DNA of 64,000 bases. Source: Thiohalocapsa sp963704155. Lineage in GTDB: Bacteria; Pseudomonadota; Gammaproteobacteria; Chromatiales; Chromatiaceae. Below, one piece after another: positions 45,105 to 55,678 of the stretch. The position numbers were made by a program, and so were the translations under genes. The stretch spans positions 1-64,000 of the forward strand of contig CAVPHF010000015.1 in NCBI GenBank assembly GCA_963704155.1. The letters are read 5' to 3'. Below the pieces are notes generated by a model. That model was given only the letters and a program-made list of their open reading frames with translations. It had not been told where the DNA came from and did not search any database. Numbering within the stretch: the stretch's first letter is position 1; each line of letters begins with the position of its first letter.

Positions 45105-45443
45105 ATGAACAAGGTTCTATTGACCGCCGCGGGTACTGCCGCCGTCGTCGCAGCCCTGGCTTCAACGCCTGCGCAGGCATTCTGGGGCTCCTGGGGCGAC
45201 GGGCCTTGGTACGGCGGCCCCTGGCATGGCGGCCCCTGGTACGGCGGCTATCCCGGCTATGGCTGGGGCGGCTATCCCGGTTACGGCTATGGCGGGTATC
45301 CCGGCTACGGCTGGGGCGGCTATCCCCGCGGCGGGTACGGCTACCCGGCCTATGGCTGGGGCTCGCCCTGGGGCTATGGCTACCCGTACGCGGCGCCTGC
45401 CGCACCGGCTGCACCAGCGGCCGAATCCAGCGCGGAGCGCTAA
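45105..45443 (+). CDS. Sulfur globule protein-like Gly/Tyr/Trp-rich exported protein
   Basis: 112 residues: a signal peptide (LLTAAGTAAVVAALASTPAQA) and a mature part made of Gly-Tyr-Pro-Trp repeats such as GGYPGYGWGGYPGYGYGG, ending in an Ala/Pro tail (APAAPAAPAAESSAER). This matches the structural proteins (Sgp, CV1..CV3 type) that coat periplasmic sulfur globules in Chromatiaceae. It points to sulfide or thiosulfate oxidation via stored sulfur. AAGGGGAGG lies right upstream of the ATG. The gene is monocistronic with its own TATAAT box and a strong terminator. Other Gly/Tyr-rich envelope proteins are the main alternative. Confidence 0.8.
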   Translation: MNKVLLTAAGTAAVVAALASTPAQAFWGSWGDGPWYGGPWHGGPWYGGYPGYGWGGYPGYGYGGYPGYGWGGYPRGGYGYPAYGWGSPWGYGYPYAAPAAPAAPAAESSAER

Positions 45444-45498
45444 CAACTGCGCTGAGGCTGATACATAGTCGGCGGATGCGGTATCCGCCGCATTCGAA

Positions 45499-45526
45499 GA
45501 AGGGCCGGCCCGCCGGCCCTTTTTTG
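45499..45526 (+). terminator. Rho-independent terminator after the sulfur globule gene
   Basis: The stem agggccggc / gccggccct with a very short loop is followed by six T. It lies about 55 bases past the stop at 45443. Confidence 0.9.
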
Positions 45527-45582
45527 CTGCCACCAGCAAACAATGGCTCCGAGTGCCCAGCGTCTCACCGCACCCTAAGCGG

Positions 45583-47283
45583 TCAATACGGGACGTTGGC
45601 CGGATAGTCCCGAAACGGCCGCGTGGCATCGAAGGGCGGCGGCATCAGCAATGGGTCTCCTTCCGACCAGGCCGGTTGCGGCAACTGTTCGGCCGCGTAG
45701 TCGGCAAGCTCTTTCTGCATGATCTTGATGGCTTGCGGCGGCGCCATCCAGCCGGCCATCGCGAGCAGGCGTTGCTCTGTCTCGATGGCCTCGCCCCAGC
45801 GGCCCGCGGCGGCCTGCGCCAGGGCCAGCAGGCGTTGATGCGGCGGTATCGGCTGCTGGACAAGCAGATCGGCAGCCAAGGCCAGGGCACGCTCCGGGTC
45901 GCGAAGCGTCGCGTCATCGGCGGCGGCGAGCAATCTCGTCAGCGCATAGCGCAGTTGCATGTCCTCGGCATGGGCCTCGGCAAGCTCGGCCAGCCGCGCT
46001 GCGATCTCGGCCTCCGGCACGCCGGCGTGGCGGCCGGCAATCAGCTCAAGCACACGCGCAGGCGCAATCGATGGGTCCGCCGCGAGAACACGCCGGTAGC
46101 CCTGCGCGGCCTGCGCATAGCGCCCGGCATCGAAGTCGAGGTTGGCGAGATGAAACAGCGCGCCGACCTGTGCCGGGTCGATGGCCACCGCACGTGCATA
46201 AGCCGCCGCGGCGTCGGTGAGGTCGCCTTGCTGCTGCCTGAGCACGCCATTGAGGAACAGTCCGAGCGCGTTGTTCGGGTCGATCTCCAAGGCCCGCGTC
46301 AGCTCGGACGCGGCATCATTGCGACGACCGACCAGATAGAGCACGCGGGCATAGCTGATGCGGGCCGCCGCGTTGTCGGGATCGACACCAAGACCCTGCT
46401 CGAATTGCTCGACCGCCTCGGCGTAGTCGCCCTCGCGCACGGCATGGATAGCGCGTTTGAAGGCCGGCAGCGAGCGCTTGCTGGCGGCCTGCATCTCCGC
46501 CAGCAGCGGATCGGCGATCTCGGGCGCGCGCAGCTTGAATTGCTCGAGGTGGGCCTTGGCGCGCTCGGCGTCGCCCAGCGCGCGGTGCGCCTGCGCCAGC
46601 GGATAGTGCACCTCGGTGGCATCCGGGTTCGCGGCCAGCGCCGCCTCCAACAGCGCCACGGCATCGGCGAAACGCCGCTCCAGCACGGCAATCTGACCCA
46701 GATAGTAGTTGGCCGGTGAAGCCAGCTCCGGTAGATCTTGAACCCGCTCCAGCGCTGTGCGCGCCTCGGTAAGAAGGCCGCGGTCGAGCCGGACCTTGCC
46801 GAGGCGGATGTACAGCGTCGGATAATCCGGATCGATGGCGCGCGCGGTCTCCAGATACTGGAGCGCGGTGTCCAGGTTGCCGGCGAGCATGGCGAGATAG
46901 CCGGCATAGTAGGGCCAGCGAAACTCGGACGGCTGCAGCGTCATGGCGTTGCGCAGACAGGCGTCTGCCTGCGCCTCGACCTCGAGCAGCAGTAGCAAGG
47001 CGCCGAGCCGACCATAGGCCGCTGCCAGCGCATCGCGGTCCGGCGCCGGCGCCGCCAGCAGCTCGGCCGTCTCGGCGCGCGCGGCGGCGATGGCCTGTTG
47101 CATCAGCGCCTCCGCACCGCTGACATCCGTCGCGGCGAGCGGAATCAGCTCGGCCTGCCAGGGCGGCGGCAGCCGCGAAACATTATCGGGGGAAGCGGCC
47201 GTGGGGGCGATCGCGACCAGCAACAGCAGCAGCAGGCGCATCAGCAGGCGCATCAGCGGGCGGCAGGACGCGGCGGAAGTCAT
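45583..47283 (-). CDS. Exported TPR-repeat protein, third gene of cytochrome/CRTAC1/TPR operon
   Basis: 566 residues: a strongly hydrophobic signal segment (LMRLLMRLLLLLLVAIAPTAA) and then at least ten tetratricopeptide repeats, e.g. YLETARAIDPDYPTLYIRLG, ALEIDPNNALGLFLNG and YARAVAIDPAQVGALFHLAN. The C-terminal part ends in PPPFDATRPFRDYPANVPY. TPR proteins are scaffolds, so this one probably organises partners in the periplasm. Its ATG overlaps the stop of the preceding gene by four bases (ATGA, 47280..47283), so the two are translated together. No enzymatic motif seen. Confidence 0.88.
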   Translation of the reverse strand: MTSAASCRPLMRLLMRLLLLLLVAIAPTAASPDNVSRLPPPWQAELIPLAATDVSGAEALMQQAIAAARAETAELLAAPAPDRDALAAAYGRLGALLLLLEVEAQADACLRNAMTLQPSEFRWPYYAGYLAMLAGNLDTALQYLETARAIDPDYPTLYIRLGKVRLDRGLLTEARTALERVQDLPELASPANYYLGQIAVLERRFADAVALLEAALAANPDATEVHYPLAQAHRALGDAERAKAHLEQFKLRAPEIADPLLAEMQAASKRSLPAFKRAIHAVREGDYAEAVEQFEQGLGVDPDNAAARISYARVLYLVGRRNDAASELTRALEIDPNNALGLFLNGVLRQQQGDLTDAAAAYARAVAIDPAQVGALFHLANLDFDAGRYAQAAQGYRRVLAADPSIAPARVLELIAGRHAGVPEAEIAARLAELAEAHAEDMQLRYALTRLLAAADDATLRDPERALALAADLLVQQPIPPHQRLLALAQAAAGRWGEAIETEQRLLAMAGWMAPPQAIKIMQKELADYAAEQLPQPAWSEGDPLLMPPPFDATRPFRDYPANVPY

Positions 47284-49172
47284 GGTGTCTGCTCCTGGGT
47301 GATCCGCAACACGGTATCGACGCTCTCGGGCACCAGCACCTGCTCGCCGCCGTCCGGCCAGATGACGCGCAGCCGTAGCCGTTCCACTTCCTTAATCGGT
47401 CCAAGACCGAAGGTCACCGCGCGTTCCACCTGTGATAGATAGCCGCGGCTGGGGCGCAGGTCTCGGCTGCGCGTCACGCCGTCGGTGGTCAATTCGAGCC
47501 GGGCGCCGATGGCGTTGGTGTTGGGCGGCCGCCCGGTCAGCTCGACCCGCAGCCAGTGGTTGCCGGTGTGCTGGTCGTTGCGCAGCAGTGCCGGCCGGCG
47601 GCCGTTCTGCGTGATCAGTAGGTCGAGATCGCCGTCGGTGTCGATATCGGCATAGGCGATACCGCGGCCGACCAGCGCCTGCGCCATGTCGCCGGCGTCT
47701 GCCGAGGTCGGCGAGATGGCAACGAAACGGCCGCGGCACGCCTCGCCGCAATTCCAGAACAGCGACGGCGGCTGGGCGTAGTGCTGGCTTTGCTGCACCT
47801 TGTGGATCTCGTGCTCCAGATGGCCGTTGGCCAGCAGCAGATCCTCCCGGCCGTCGAGGTCGTAGTCGAAGAACACCAGACCGAAGGTGAGCGGTATGCG
47901 CGAGGCCGGCCCCAAGCCTTCCAGCACTGCCTCGTCGACAAGGGGCGGGCGCCCGTTGGTGGTGACGAACAGCGACGCCATCTCGTTGGCGAAATTGCCG
48001 ACGGCGATGCCCAAGTCGGCGTCGTCGCGAAAGTGCGCGACGTCCACGCCCATGGCGGAGGTGGCCTTGCCGTTGCGGTCGTAGGCGACGCCGTCAAAGA
48101 TCGCCGTCTCTTCGAAGCGGCCGTCGCCGCGGTTTCTGAACAGAAAGTTACGCACCGTGTCGTTGACGACGATCAGGTCCTGCCAACCGTCGCCGTCGAC
48201 ATCGAAGGGCACGACCCCGAGCCCCTTGCCGACCGGATTGCGGGTGACCGGGTCAAACACCAGGATGCCGGCCCGCGCTGACACCTCGCTGAAGCGTCCG
48301 TTGCCGTCATTTCGATACAGCAGATTATTGGTACCGACGAAGTTCAGCGGCGCGCCATAGGCGCGACCGAGCCCGGTGAGCCGAAAGTCGATCTCCAGAT
48401 CGATGTCGCGCGACCATTTGACGTAGTTGACGACGAAGAGGTCCAGGTCGCCGTCCCTGTCGTAGTCGACGAAGGCCGCGCTGGACGACCAGGTGTCGGC
48501 GCCGCCGGCCACGCCGGTCCCCGCGGTCACGTCCTCGAAGCGGCCCTGGGCGTTGCGGAACAGGTGGTTCGCATTCAGTGTCGTCAGATACAGATCGTCC
48601 CAGCCATCGCCGTCGTAGTCGCCGACCGCCACGCCCATGCCGTAGCTCGTCAGCGCGAGACCCGCCTCGACGGTGACATCGTCGAATCGCCCGGTGCCGT
48701 CGTTGCGGTAGAGGCGCTGGGTCGGCGCCGGCGACAGCGTCTCGCGACCGGGCCACTCGCGCGAGTTGACCAGGAACAGGTCCTGATCGCCGTCGCGGTC
48801 GTAATCGAAGAAGGCCGCACCGCTGCCGATGGTCTCCGGCATCAGCCGCTCGCCATAGGCGCCATTGGTATGGACGAAGGCGATGCCCGCCTGCTCGGTG
48901 ATGTCGGTGAAGAGCACGACTGGCGGCACACCCGGCTGCTGCCCGCCAGCACCGACCTCGGCCGACAATGCCTGCCCCGGCACCCTCGGTGTCGCAATCT
49001 CGGCCTCCTCGACCATCGGTGCTTGCACCGGCTGTCGGTTCAGCGAGTAGAGCACCGCACCGATCAACCCCATGGCCGCAATGACGGCCGCCGAGATCAG
49101 GAAGGCGCGGCGGATACGCGCCTCGCCGCGACTGATCCGTGCGACAGGCTCGGGTCTTTCCTCGCTGTTCAT
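47280..49172 (-). CDS. CRTAC1-type beta-propeller protein (FG-GAP/VCBS plus ASPIC/UnbV)
   Basis: 630 residues. One N-terminal membrane anchor (RRAFLISAAVIAAMGLIGAVLY) is followed by a propeller of FG-GAP/VCBS repeats with Ca-binding-like D.D.DGD loops (FFDYDRDGDQDLFLVNS, VGDYDGDGWDDLYLT, VDYDRDGDLDLFVVN). The C-terminal ASPIC/UnbV domain contains NHWLRVELTGR, NAIGARLELTTDG and the WPDGGEQVL end. It probably faces the periplasm. The ATG at 49172, with GGAGG close upstream, overlaps the stop of the cytochrome gene as ATGA; a longer in-frame start at 49196 exists. Domains of this kind often bind partners or carbohydrate, and no enzyme activity is established for the family. Confidence 0.9.
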   Translation of the reverse strand: MNSEERPEPVARISRGEARIRRAFLISAAVIAAMGLIGAVLYSLNRQPVQAPMVEEAEIATPRVPGQALSAEVGAGGQQPGVPPVVLFTDITEQAGIAFVHTNGAYGERLMPETIGSGAAFFDYDRDGDQDLFLVNSREWPGRETLSPAPTQRLYRNDGTGRFDDVTVEAGLALTSYGMGVAVGDYDGDGWDDLYLTTLNANHLFRNAQGRFEDVTAGTGVAGGADTWSSSAAFVDYDRDGDLDLFVVNYVKWSRDIDLEIDFRLTGLGRAYGAPLNFVGTNNLLYRNDGNGRFSEVSARAGILVFDPVTRNPVGKGLGVVPFDVDGDGWQDLIVVNDTVRNFLFRNRGDGRFEETAIFDGVAYDRNGKATSAMGVDVAHFRDDADLGIAVGNFANEMASLFVTTNGRPPLVDEAVLEGLGPASRIPLTFGLVFFDYDLDGREDLLLANGHLEHEIHKVQQSQHYAQPPSLFWNCGEACRGRFVAISPTSADAGDMAQALVGRGIAYADIDTDGDLDLLITQNGRRPALLRNDQHTGNHWLRVELTGRPPNTNAIGARLELTTDGVTRSRDLRPSRGYLSQVERAVTFGLGPIKEVERLRLRVIWPDGGEQVLVPESVDTVLRITQEQTP

Positions 49173-52039
49173 CTGCCCCTCCGCAGCATCGGCCATTGCC
49201 GGAAACTCTCCTGCCAGATGGACGGCTCAGCATCTCGGCTGGCGACACGCCCGGGAACATCTTCGGTCGCGGCCCGTAACGGATAGATGGCCACGGCCTC
49301 GGCCGCGTGGTCTGCAGCGGGATTGCGGCCGCGATGGATGGTGACGACGCGCTCGACGGCATTGTCGTCGCCGCGATAGTGCTCGTGCAGCGCGCGATGG
49401 CGCCGCGCGGCGGCGGCATCGCCAAGTTCGTTCATGACCAGGCTTAGATTGTGATGGGCAGCGGCGTTCTCCGGGTCGACGGCGAGCGCCTGCTCCAGCC
49501 GGCCACGGGCGCGCCCGAGTAGCGCGAAGCGCTCGACACGGCGCTGCTCGCCCCGTTCCTGACGGGCGCGCTCGTAGAGTGTGCGGCCGAACTCCGTCAA
49601 CATCCGATAGTCTCGGCTGAAGTCGAAGCCGCGCTCGCGGGCGGCATTGAATCTGGTCTCGGCCAGCGCCTCCAACGCCTCGATCGCGGTATCCAGATCA
49701 CCGAGGTCGCGCGCCACCAGCCCGGTGTACCAGGCGACGACCCAAGGGGGTGCACCCAGATCGGCAGCGCGGCGCAACGCCGCGGCGGCCTCGTCGAGGC
49801 GGCCCTCGCGATAGAGCACGCGTGCGAGGTTCAGCGGACCCTCGGCCTTGCCGAGTCGCTCCACCTGCCGGAAGGCCGCCTCCGCCTGGCGCGACTCGCC
49901 CTTCTTGCCCTGACGCAGCAGGCCAATGCCATAGTCGTTCCAGCGCTCCCAAGCCGGCAGCCCGCGCTGCTGAGCGGCAACGTCGACGCCAGCGACCGGC
50001 AGTATCACGCGATCCTCTGCCAGGGTCGTGATGGGCAGATCGTTGGCGATGAAGTGCGTCTCCCGAGCGTGCTCCCAGACGTGCCGATAGAAGCGGCTGT
50101 CGAATTTCCGATAGCGCAGTGCAGCCTCGACCTCGACCGGCTCAGAGAGATCTCGCGGCAGCTCCAGCGCATAGTGCACCAGGGCCGCAGCCCCAGGCGG
50201 GATCTGGTGGTCGTAGAGCGCGACGACGATGTCCTGGGCGTTGCGGCGCTCGATGCGGTTGCCGTCGCGATCGAGCAGATAGGCATTTCCGAACCAGGCC
50301 CATTCGTCCACCCTGCCCTCGGCATCGAGGGCGCCGGAACGGGCGATCACGCGCTCGCCCGCGCGCACGGTCAGCTCCAGCCAGACCTCGTTGGAGTCCG
50401 CGGTGCCCTGGGTCAAGGCGTGCCCCATGCCGGTGGTGCGGACGACCAGGTCCAGCAGCCAGCGGCTGCCGGGCTCGAGCACCGGTAGCCCCGGGCGCAA
50501 CGGGGCGTGCAGGCGGCCCTCGATGTGGCCGCCTTCCCGCAGCCCGAAGATGTCGACGCGCGCGGCGCGCTGCATCGAGGCGACGCGCTCGGCATTCTCG
50601 TCGGCCGGCCGGCCGACGAGCCGCGCGACCGCGGTGTTGCCGGCCGGGAACAGATGGTCGTGGACGCCACGTTTGCCATCGTCTGCCAGTCTGCGGGCGG
50701 CCGGATCATCCACGGCACGCGCCGGCATGTGACAGTCGCCGCAGTTGGCCTTCGCGCTCTGTGGATAGTAGAAGCTGTCGACGCGATGCCCTGAAACGCC
50801 GCTCATCAGAAAACTGTCGTAGTGGTTCTGACCACGCAGCCAGCGGTAATGATTCAACTCGGGCGGCAGATGCACCTTGTGGCAGGCCGAGCAAAACTCC
50901 GGTCGCGAGTGCAGCGGCTTGAGCAGCGTCGTTTTGTGGAACGCCGGTTTGGCCTTGATCAATTGGCGGTTAACCGCCTTCAGCAGGGCATTGTCGCTGA
51001 ACGCGAACGGATAGCGCGGCGGATCGACCAGGCTGTAGTCACCGTTGCCGCGCGGGCTGTTGACCGCGGTGATCGCATGGCAGCCAAGGCAGGTGATACC
51101 GGCACGCGCTCCGGGATCAGCATCTGGGTCATAGTGGGGATCGTCGAACTGACCCGAGAACAAGGGCACTTGATCATGGCAAACGGCGCACAGCCGCGTT
51201 GCCTTAACATCGCCATCGCGGGCGAGGATTTCGGCGCGCGTGTCTTCGATGCTGAAGCGGTAGGCCGGATTGTTGAATGAACTCAGCCTGTGCATGCTGC
51301 CGGCGTGACGCTCGGCGATGTCGGCATGACACTCGGCACAGACCGCATCCACCATCAGATGCTCTGGCGGAATCACGGCCCCGGACGCCGGCTGCTGCTG
51401 TTGCGGCACGAGCGTCCGCACCAGCGCCGGCTCGAAGGCGCGCACTAGGCGCGGCTCGTCGCCTGTTGTTAGATGCAGCAGGTGGAGCGTCAGCGCCAGC
51501 GCGCAGAAGCCCAAGGCCGCCCCGGACCAGACCGCGCCCGAGCGCCAGCGCAGTCGCGGCCCTGCCAGCCGGTGCAGCACAAAGAGCCAGAGCGCGGCAA
51601 CGGGCGCCAGCACATGAACCCAATAGGCAGCGCTGCGTACCAGCGGGTCGTTGACCTCGAAGAAGCCGAAGCGTGTCAGCAAGATGCCGGAGCCGAATAA
51701 GAGCACCAGCGCGGCGTACTGCCCCAGTCCGGCGCGGATCGCATAGCGGTTCGACCGCCGCCGAGCCAAGCGAAAATGCAGCGCGCCGAACAGCAGCACC
51801 GGCGGCATCAAGAGCAGCCCGAGCACCAAATGGGCGAGGAACATATCCAGGTAGAAGCCGTTCTGCAGCGTCTCGCCAGAGGCCGATTCCACCAGTGTCA
51901 CGCTGACCAGATAGAGCGAATTGACCGCGAGCAGACCGAGCAACGGCAGCAGGACGGCGAGCATGCGCCGAAGTCCCGGCGTCAGTGCGGGCGCGGAGCC
52001 CGGGACGACATCACGATGGGACGGCGGTCGGTAGGACAT
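49169..52039 (-). CDS. Membrane-anchored pentahaem cytochrome c with C-terminal TPR domain
   Basis: 956 residues from the ATG at 52039. About five hydrophobic helices fill residues 25..195. Helix 2 (AHLVLGLLLMPPVLLFGALHF) and helix 4 (YWVHVLAPVAALWLFVLHRL) each carry two His, which could hold b-type haem. Five CxxCH motifs follow between about 234 and 437: CAECH, CAVCH, CLGCH, CSACH, CGDCH. A beta-rich region comes next, then TPRs from about 640 to the end (e.g. ALAVDPENAAAHHNLSLVMN). The order suggests electron transfer from the membrane to periplasmic haems, with TPRs binding partners. It is the first gene of a coupled operon with CRTAC1-type and TPR genes. The family resembles multihaem cytochrome c554/NrfA-like and TPR-cytochrome hybrids, with no described function that I can name. 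Confidence 0.88.
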   Translation of the reverse strand: MSYRPPSHRDVVPGSAPALTPGLRRMLAVLLPLLGLLAVNSLYLVSVTLVESASGETLQNGFYLDMFLAHLVLGLLLMPPVLLFGALHFRLARRRSNRYAIRAGLGQYAALVLLFGSGILLTRFGFFEVNDPLVRSAAYWVHVLAPVAALWLFVLHRLAGPRLRWRSGAVWSGAALGFCALALTLHLLHLTTGDEPRLVRAFEPALVRTLVPQQQQPASGAVIPPEHLMVDAVCAECHADIAERHAGSMHRLSSFNNPAYRFSIEDTRAEILARDGDVKATRLCAVCHDQVPLFSGQFDDPHYDPDADPGARAGITCLGCHAITAVNSPRGNGDYSLVDPPRYPFAFSDNALLKAVNRQLIKAKPAFHKTTLLKPLHSRPEFCSACHKVHLPPELNHYRWLRGQNHYDSFLMSGVSGHRVDSFYYPQSAKANCGDCHMPARAVDDPAARRLADDGKRGVHDHLFPAGNTAVARLVGRPADENAERVASMQRAARVDIFGLREGGHIEGRLHAPLRPGLPVLEPGSRWLLDLVVRTTGMGHALTQGTADSNEVWLELTVRAGERVIARSGALDAEGRVDEWAWFGNAYLLDRDGNRIERRNAQDIVVALYDHQIPPGAAALVHYALELPRDLSEPVEVEAALRYRKFDSRFYRHVWEHARETHFIANDLPITTLAEDRVILPVAGVDVAAQQRGLPAWERWNDYGIGLLRQGKKGESRQAEAAFRQVERLGKAEGPLNLARVLYREGRLDEAAAALRRAADLGAPPWVVAWYTGLVARDLGDLDTAIEALEALAETRFNAARERGFDFSRDYRMLTEFGRTLYERARQERGEQRRVERFALLGRARGRLEQALAVDPENAAAHHNLSLVMNELGDAAAARRHRALHEHYRGDDNAVERVVTIHRGRNPAADHAAEAVAIYPLRAATEDVPGRVASRDAEPSIWQESFRQWPMLRRGR

Positions 52040-52478
52040 GGCGCAAGCAGTACAAAGACCGCAGAACAGGTCCGCGGACATCGACACAAAGCTTCAGCCG
52101 ACAGCCGAGGCAGGCCGACGAACGCGACCCGAATTCTACTTCGATCACGGAACCGGACCAAAAAAACTGGTTCTTGGAATGGTTATAGTACGGGTTGGCG
52201 CCGCGCGCCAGCACGCGACGGCAACTGACTGCGATTCGCCGTCCACCGCGCTCGCGGTTTGTCGGGTGTACGCGGGTTCGGCTGCCGTAGGCGGGTGCAG
52301 GCCTGGGGCAACTGCCTTCAGTCCCTCGTCGATCATAACCTTCGCTAACGCGATGCGATGCCAGCGACCGCACCATCCGCGGCAATCTGCCTGCGATACG
52401 CACAGATACCGGACACCTTGCGATGTCAATGTAAAGACGCCAGACTAGGGCGCCATACTGCAGATTCGGACCAACAAA
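52040..52478. other. About 440-base gap before a toxin-antitoxin pair, no gene recognised
   Basis: Between the divergent cytochrome operon and the DUF1778 gene. A minus-strand frame (52145..52429) encodes a Cys/Trp-containing peptide without family resemblance and is probably non-coding. Promoters for both flanking transcription units should lie here. AT-rich patches occur at about 52160..52190 and 52430..52480. Confidence 0.4.
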
Positions 52479-52760
52479 ATGACTACACCTCAGATGGATA
52501 AGGCGCCATCCCTGAATATCCGCATCAAGGCGCCCCAGCGCGCACTGATCGAGCGGGCAGCCCAACACGCCAACAAGTCGCTCTCAGACTTCGTGCGTGA
52601 CGCGGCCATCCAGGAGGCGGAGAACGCCCTATTAGATATGACCCACATCAAGCTCGATCCCATCGCGTGGGAGCAGTTCATCGCTGCCCTGGATGCGCCA
52701 CCAGTCGATAACCCGCGCCTGCGCGACCTGATGTCCCGAAAGCCACTTTGGCAACGCTGA
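52479..52760 (+). CDS. DUF1778 (TacA-like) ribbon-helix-helix antitoxin
   Basis: 93 residues. The N-terminal ribbon-helix-helix has LNIRIKAPQRALIERAA and NKSLSDFVRDAAIQEAENALL, the standard DUF1778 pattern. The C-terminal tail (FIAALDAPPVDNPRLRDLM) is the toxin-neutralising part in known pairs. The toxin gene begins at the very next base after the stop, so the two are coupled. Such antitoxins repress their own operon. The start could also be the Met six codons in. Confidence 0.92.
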   Translation: MTTPQMDKAPSLNIRIKAPQRALIERAAQHANKSLSDFVRDAAIQEAENALLDMTHIKLDPIAWEQFIAALDAPPVDNPRLRDLMSRKPLWQR

Positions 52761-53279
52761 ATGACCGCCGATGGACCGCCAACGGGACGCATCGACGGTC
52801 CCCGTCCTCTCAGCCCCGACTACGATTGCTCGTCGTTCGAGTCCGGAGAGCCGGCCCTCGATTCCTGGCTTAAGCGCAAAGCGTTAAAAAGCCAATACAG
52901 CGGCGCCGCCCGAACCTATGTCATTACATCGAAGCAAGCGGTCATTGGCTACTACGCCCTGGCAGTCGGCTCCGTCTCGCGCGCCGAGGCAACTGGAGCG
53001 GTGCGTCGAAACATGCCTGACCCGGTGCCGGTGATGATACTGGCTCGCCTGGCCATCGACCGCCCTTGGCAAGGACAGGGGCTCGGCGCCGCCCTCCTGC
53101 GCGATACTGCCCTTCGCACGATGCAGGCAGCGCAGCTTGTTGGCATCCGAGCCGTGCTGGTGCACGCACTCTCGCCTGCTGCCGCCCGCTTCTATCGCTA
53201 TTTCGGATTCCAACCGTCGCCGCACAGCGAGACAACGCTGATGGTGACGCTATCTGCGCTTGACGGCGCTTTGGCCTAG
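52761..53279 (+). CDS. GNAT acetyltransferase toxin (TacT-like)
   Basis: 172-residue GNAT-fold protein: FESGEPALDSWLKRKA near the N-terminus, the YYALAVGSVSR strand, MILARLAIDRPWQGQGLGAALLRD (acetyl-CoA loop Q/R-x-x-G-x-G/A), and FYRYFGFQPSP at the end. TacT-type toxins acetylate the amino group of aminoacyl-tRNAs and stop translation. It lies directly behind its DUF1778 antitoxin with no gap. All motifs are present, so the pair looks functional, in contrast to the GNAT remnant at 15957..16166. Confidence 0.92.
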   Translation: MTADGPPTGRIDGPRPLSPDYDCSSFESGEPALDSWLKRKALKSQYSGAARTYVITSKQAVIGYYALAVGSVSRAEATGAVRRNMPDPVPVMILARLAIDRPWQGQGLGAALLRDTALRTMQAAQLVGIRAVLVHALSPAAARFYRYFGFQPSPHSETTLMVTLSALDGALA

Positions 53280-53371
53280 AAGCCGACCCGGCCAGCACGA
53301 ACGCCCAGTATCGCCATGGCTGATGCAACTGCGCCTCTGCCGCTTGGCTCGTCGAGGCTTTCCACAAGAAA

Positions 53372-53400
53372 CAAAAAAGCCCCGCACAAGCGGGGCTTTC
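53372..53400 (-). terminator. Rho-independent terminator of groEL
   Basis: On the minus strand the stem agccccgc / gcggggct with a 4-base loop is followed by six T. It lies about 60 bases past the groEL stop. On the plus strand the T-run is short (ttt), so it may also weakly end the toxin transcript. Confidence 0.92.
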
Positions 53401-53458
53401 GTGACTATCCGTGTCAGACGTAGTTCGGTTTCCGCCCGCAAGGGCGAAAAAGCCGCTG

Positions 53459-55111
<1,653 letters not shown>

Positions 55112-55190
55112 TGGGCTGTTACCTCAGTCGAATAGGGTTGGAACGAGTCGTGATCGGGCGGTGTGGTGCGGCGGCGTTGCGAGCGAGACC

Positions 55191-55481
55191 TCAGGCCTCG
55201 ATAACGCCCATGATGTCTTCCTCGCGCATCACGAGGAATTCGTCGCCATCCAGCTTCACCTCGGTACCCGAGTACTTGCCGAACAAGACGCGGTCGCCGA
55301 CCTTGACGTCCAGCGACCGATGGTCGCCGTTATCCATGATCTTGCCGTTACCGACGGCGATGATTTCGCCCTGGATCGGCTTCTCGGCGGCGGAATCCGG
55401 GATCACGATGCCTCCGGCGGAGGTGCGCTCCTCCTCCATACGGCGGACGACGACACGGTCATGCAATGGACGGATGTTCAT
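55191..55481 (-). CDS. groES: Co-chaperonin GroES
   Basis: 96 residues starting MNIRPLHDRVVVRRMEEE, with the mobile loop segment ERTSAGGIVIPDSAAEKP and the C-terminal EFLVMREEDIMGVIEA. It caps the GroEL ring. The ATG at 55481 is the normal family start; the longer open frame to 55553 runs into the CIRCE operator and is not coding. Confidence 0.98.
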   Translation of the reverse strand: MNIRPLHDRVVVRRMEEERTSAGGIVIPDSAAEKPIQGEIIAVGNGKIMDNGDHRSLDVKVGDRVLFGKYSGTEVKLDGDEFLVMREEDIMGVIEA

Positions 55482-55546
55482 GGGTGTTTTCCCCTCAGCG
55501 TTTGTTGGCGGTTGAACAGGCCACACGAGGGCGTTGCGCCCAAGTG

Positions 55547-55573
55547 TTAGCACTCATGCTTAGCGAGTGCTAA
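55547..55573 (-). promoter_or_regulatory. CIRCE operator (HrcA binding site)
   Basis: The sequence TTAGCACTC-N9-GAGTGCTAA is a perfect match to the CIRCE inverted repeat, bound by the heat-shock repressor HrcA. It lies just downstream of the promoter -10 box and about 65 bases ahead of groES. groESL in this organism should therefore be controlled by HrcA, as in many bacteria outside the Enterobacteria. Confidence 0.97.
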
Positions 55574-55600
55574 TAATAGTGCCGCGCTTGCGACTGTCAA
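55573..55600 (-). promoter_or_regulatory. Sigma70-like promoter of groESL
   Basis: On the minus strand TTGACA (55600..55595) and TATTAT (55578..55573) are separated by 16 bases. The -10 box touches the CIRCE operator, so bound HrcA would block polymerase. Confidence 0.85.
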
Positions 55601-55678
55601 GAGCTGAGTGCGTTATCAGCGTCCTTAGCTGGTCGCCGACCGCGTCGCGCGCTGAGACTGCCTCGGATTCAGGTCTCC

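Noticed and set aside
52145..52429. A 94-codon minus-strand frame between the cytochrome operon and the toxin-antitoxin pair.
   Set aside because: No known motif, no ribosome binding site and an unusual Cys/Trp mix; treated as non-coding.
55482..55553. The extended N-terminus of the groES frame.
   Set aside because: It runs into the CIRCE operator and groES has a standard start at 55481.
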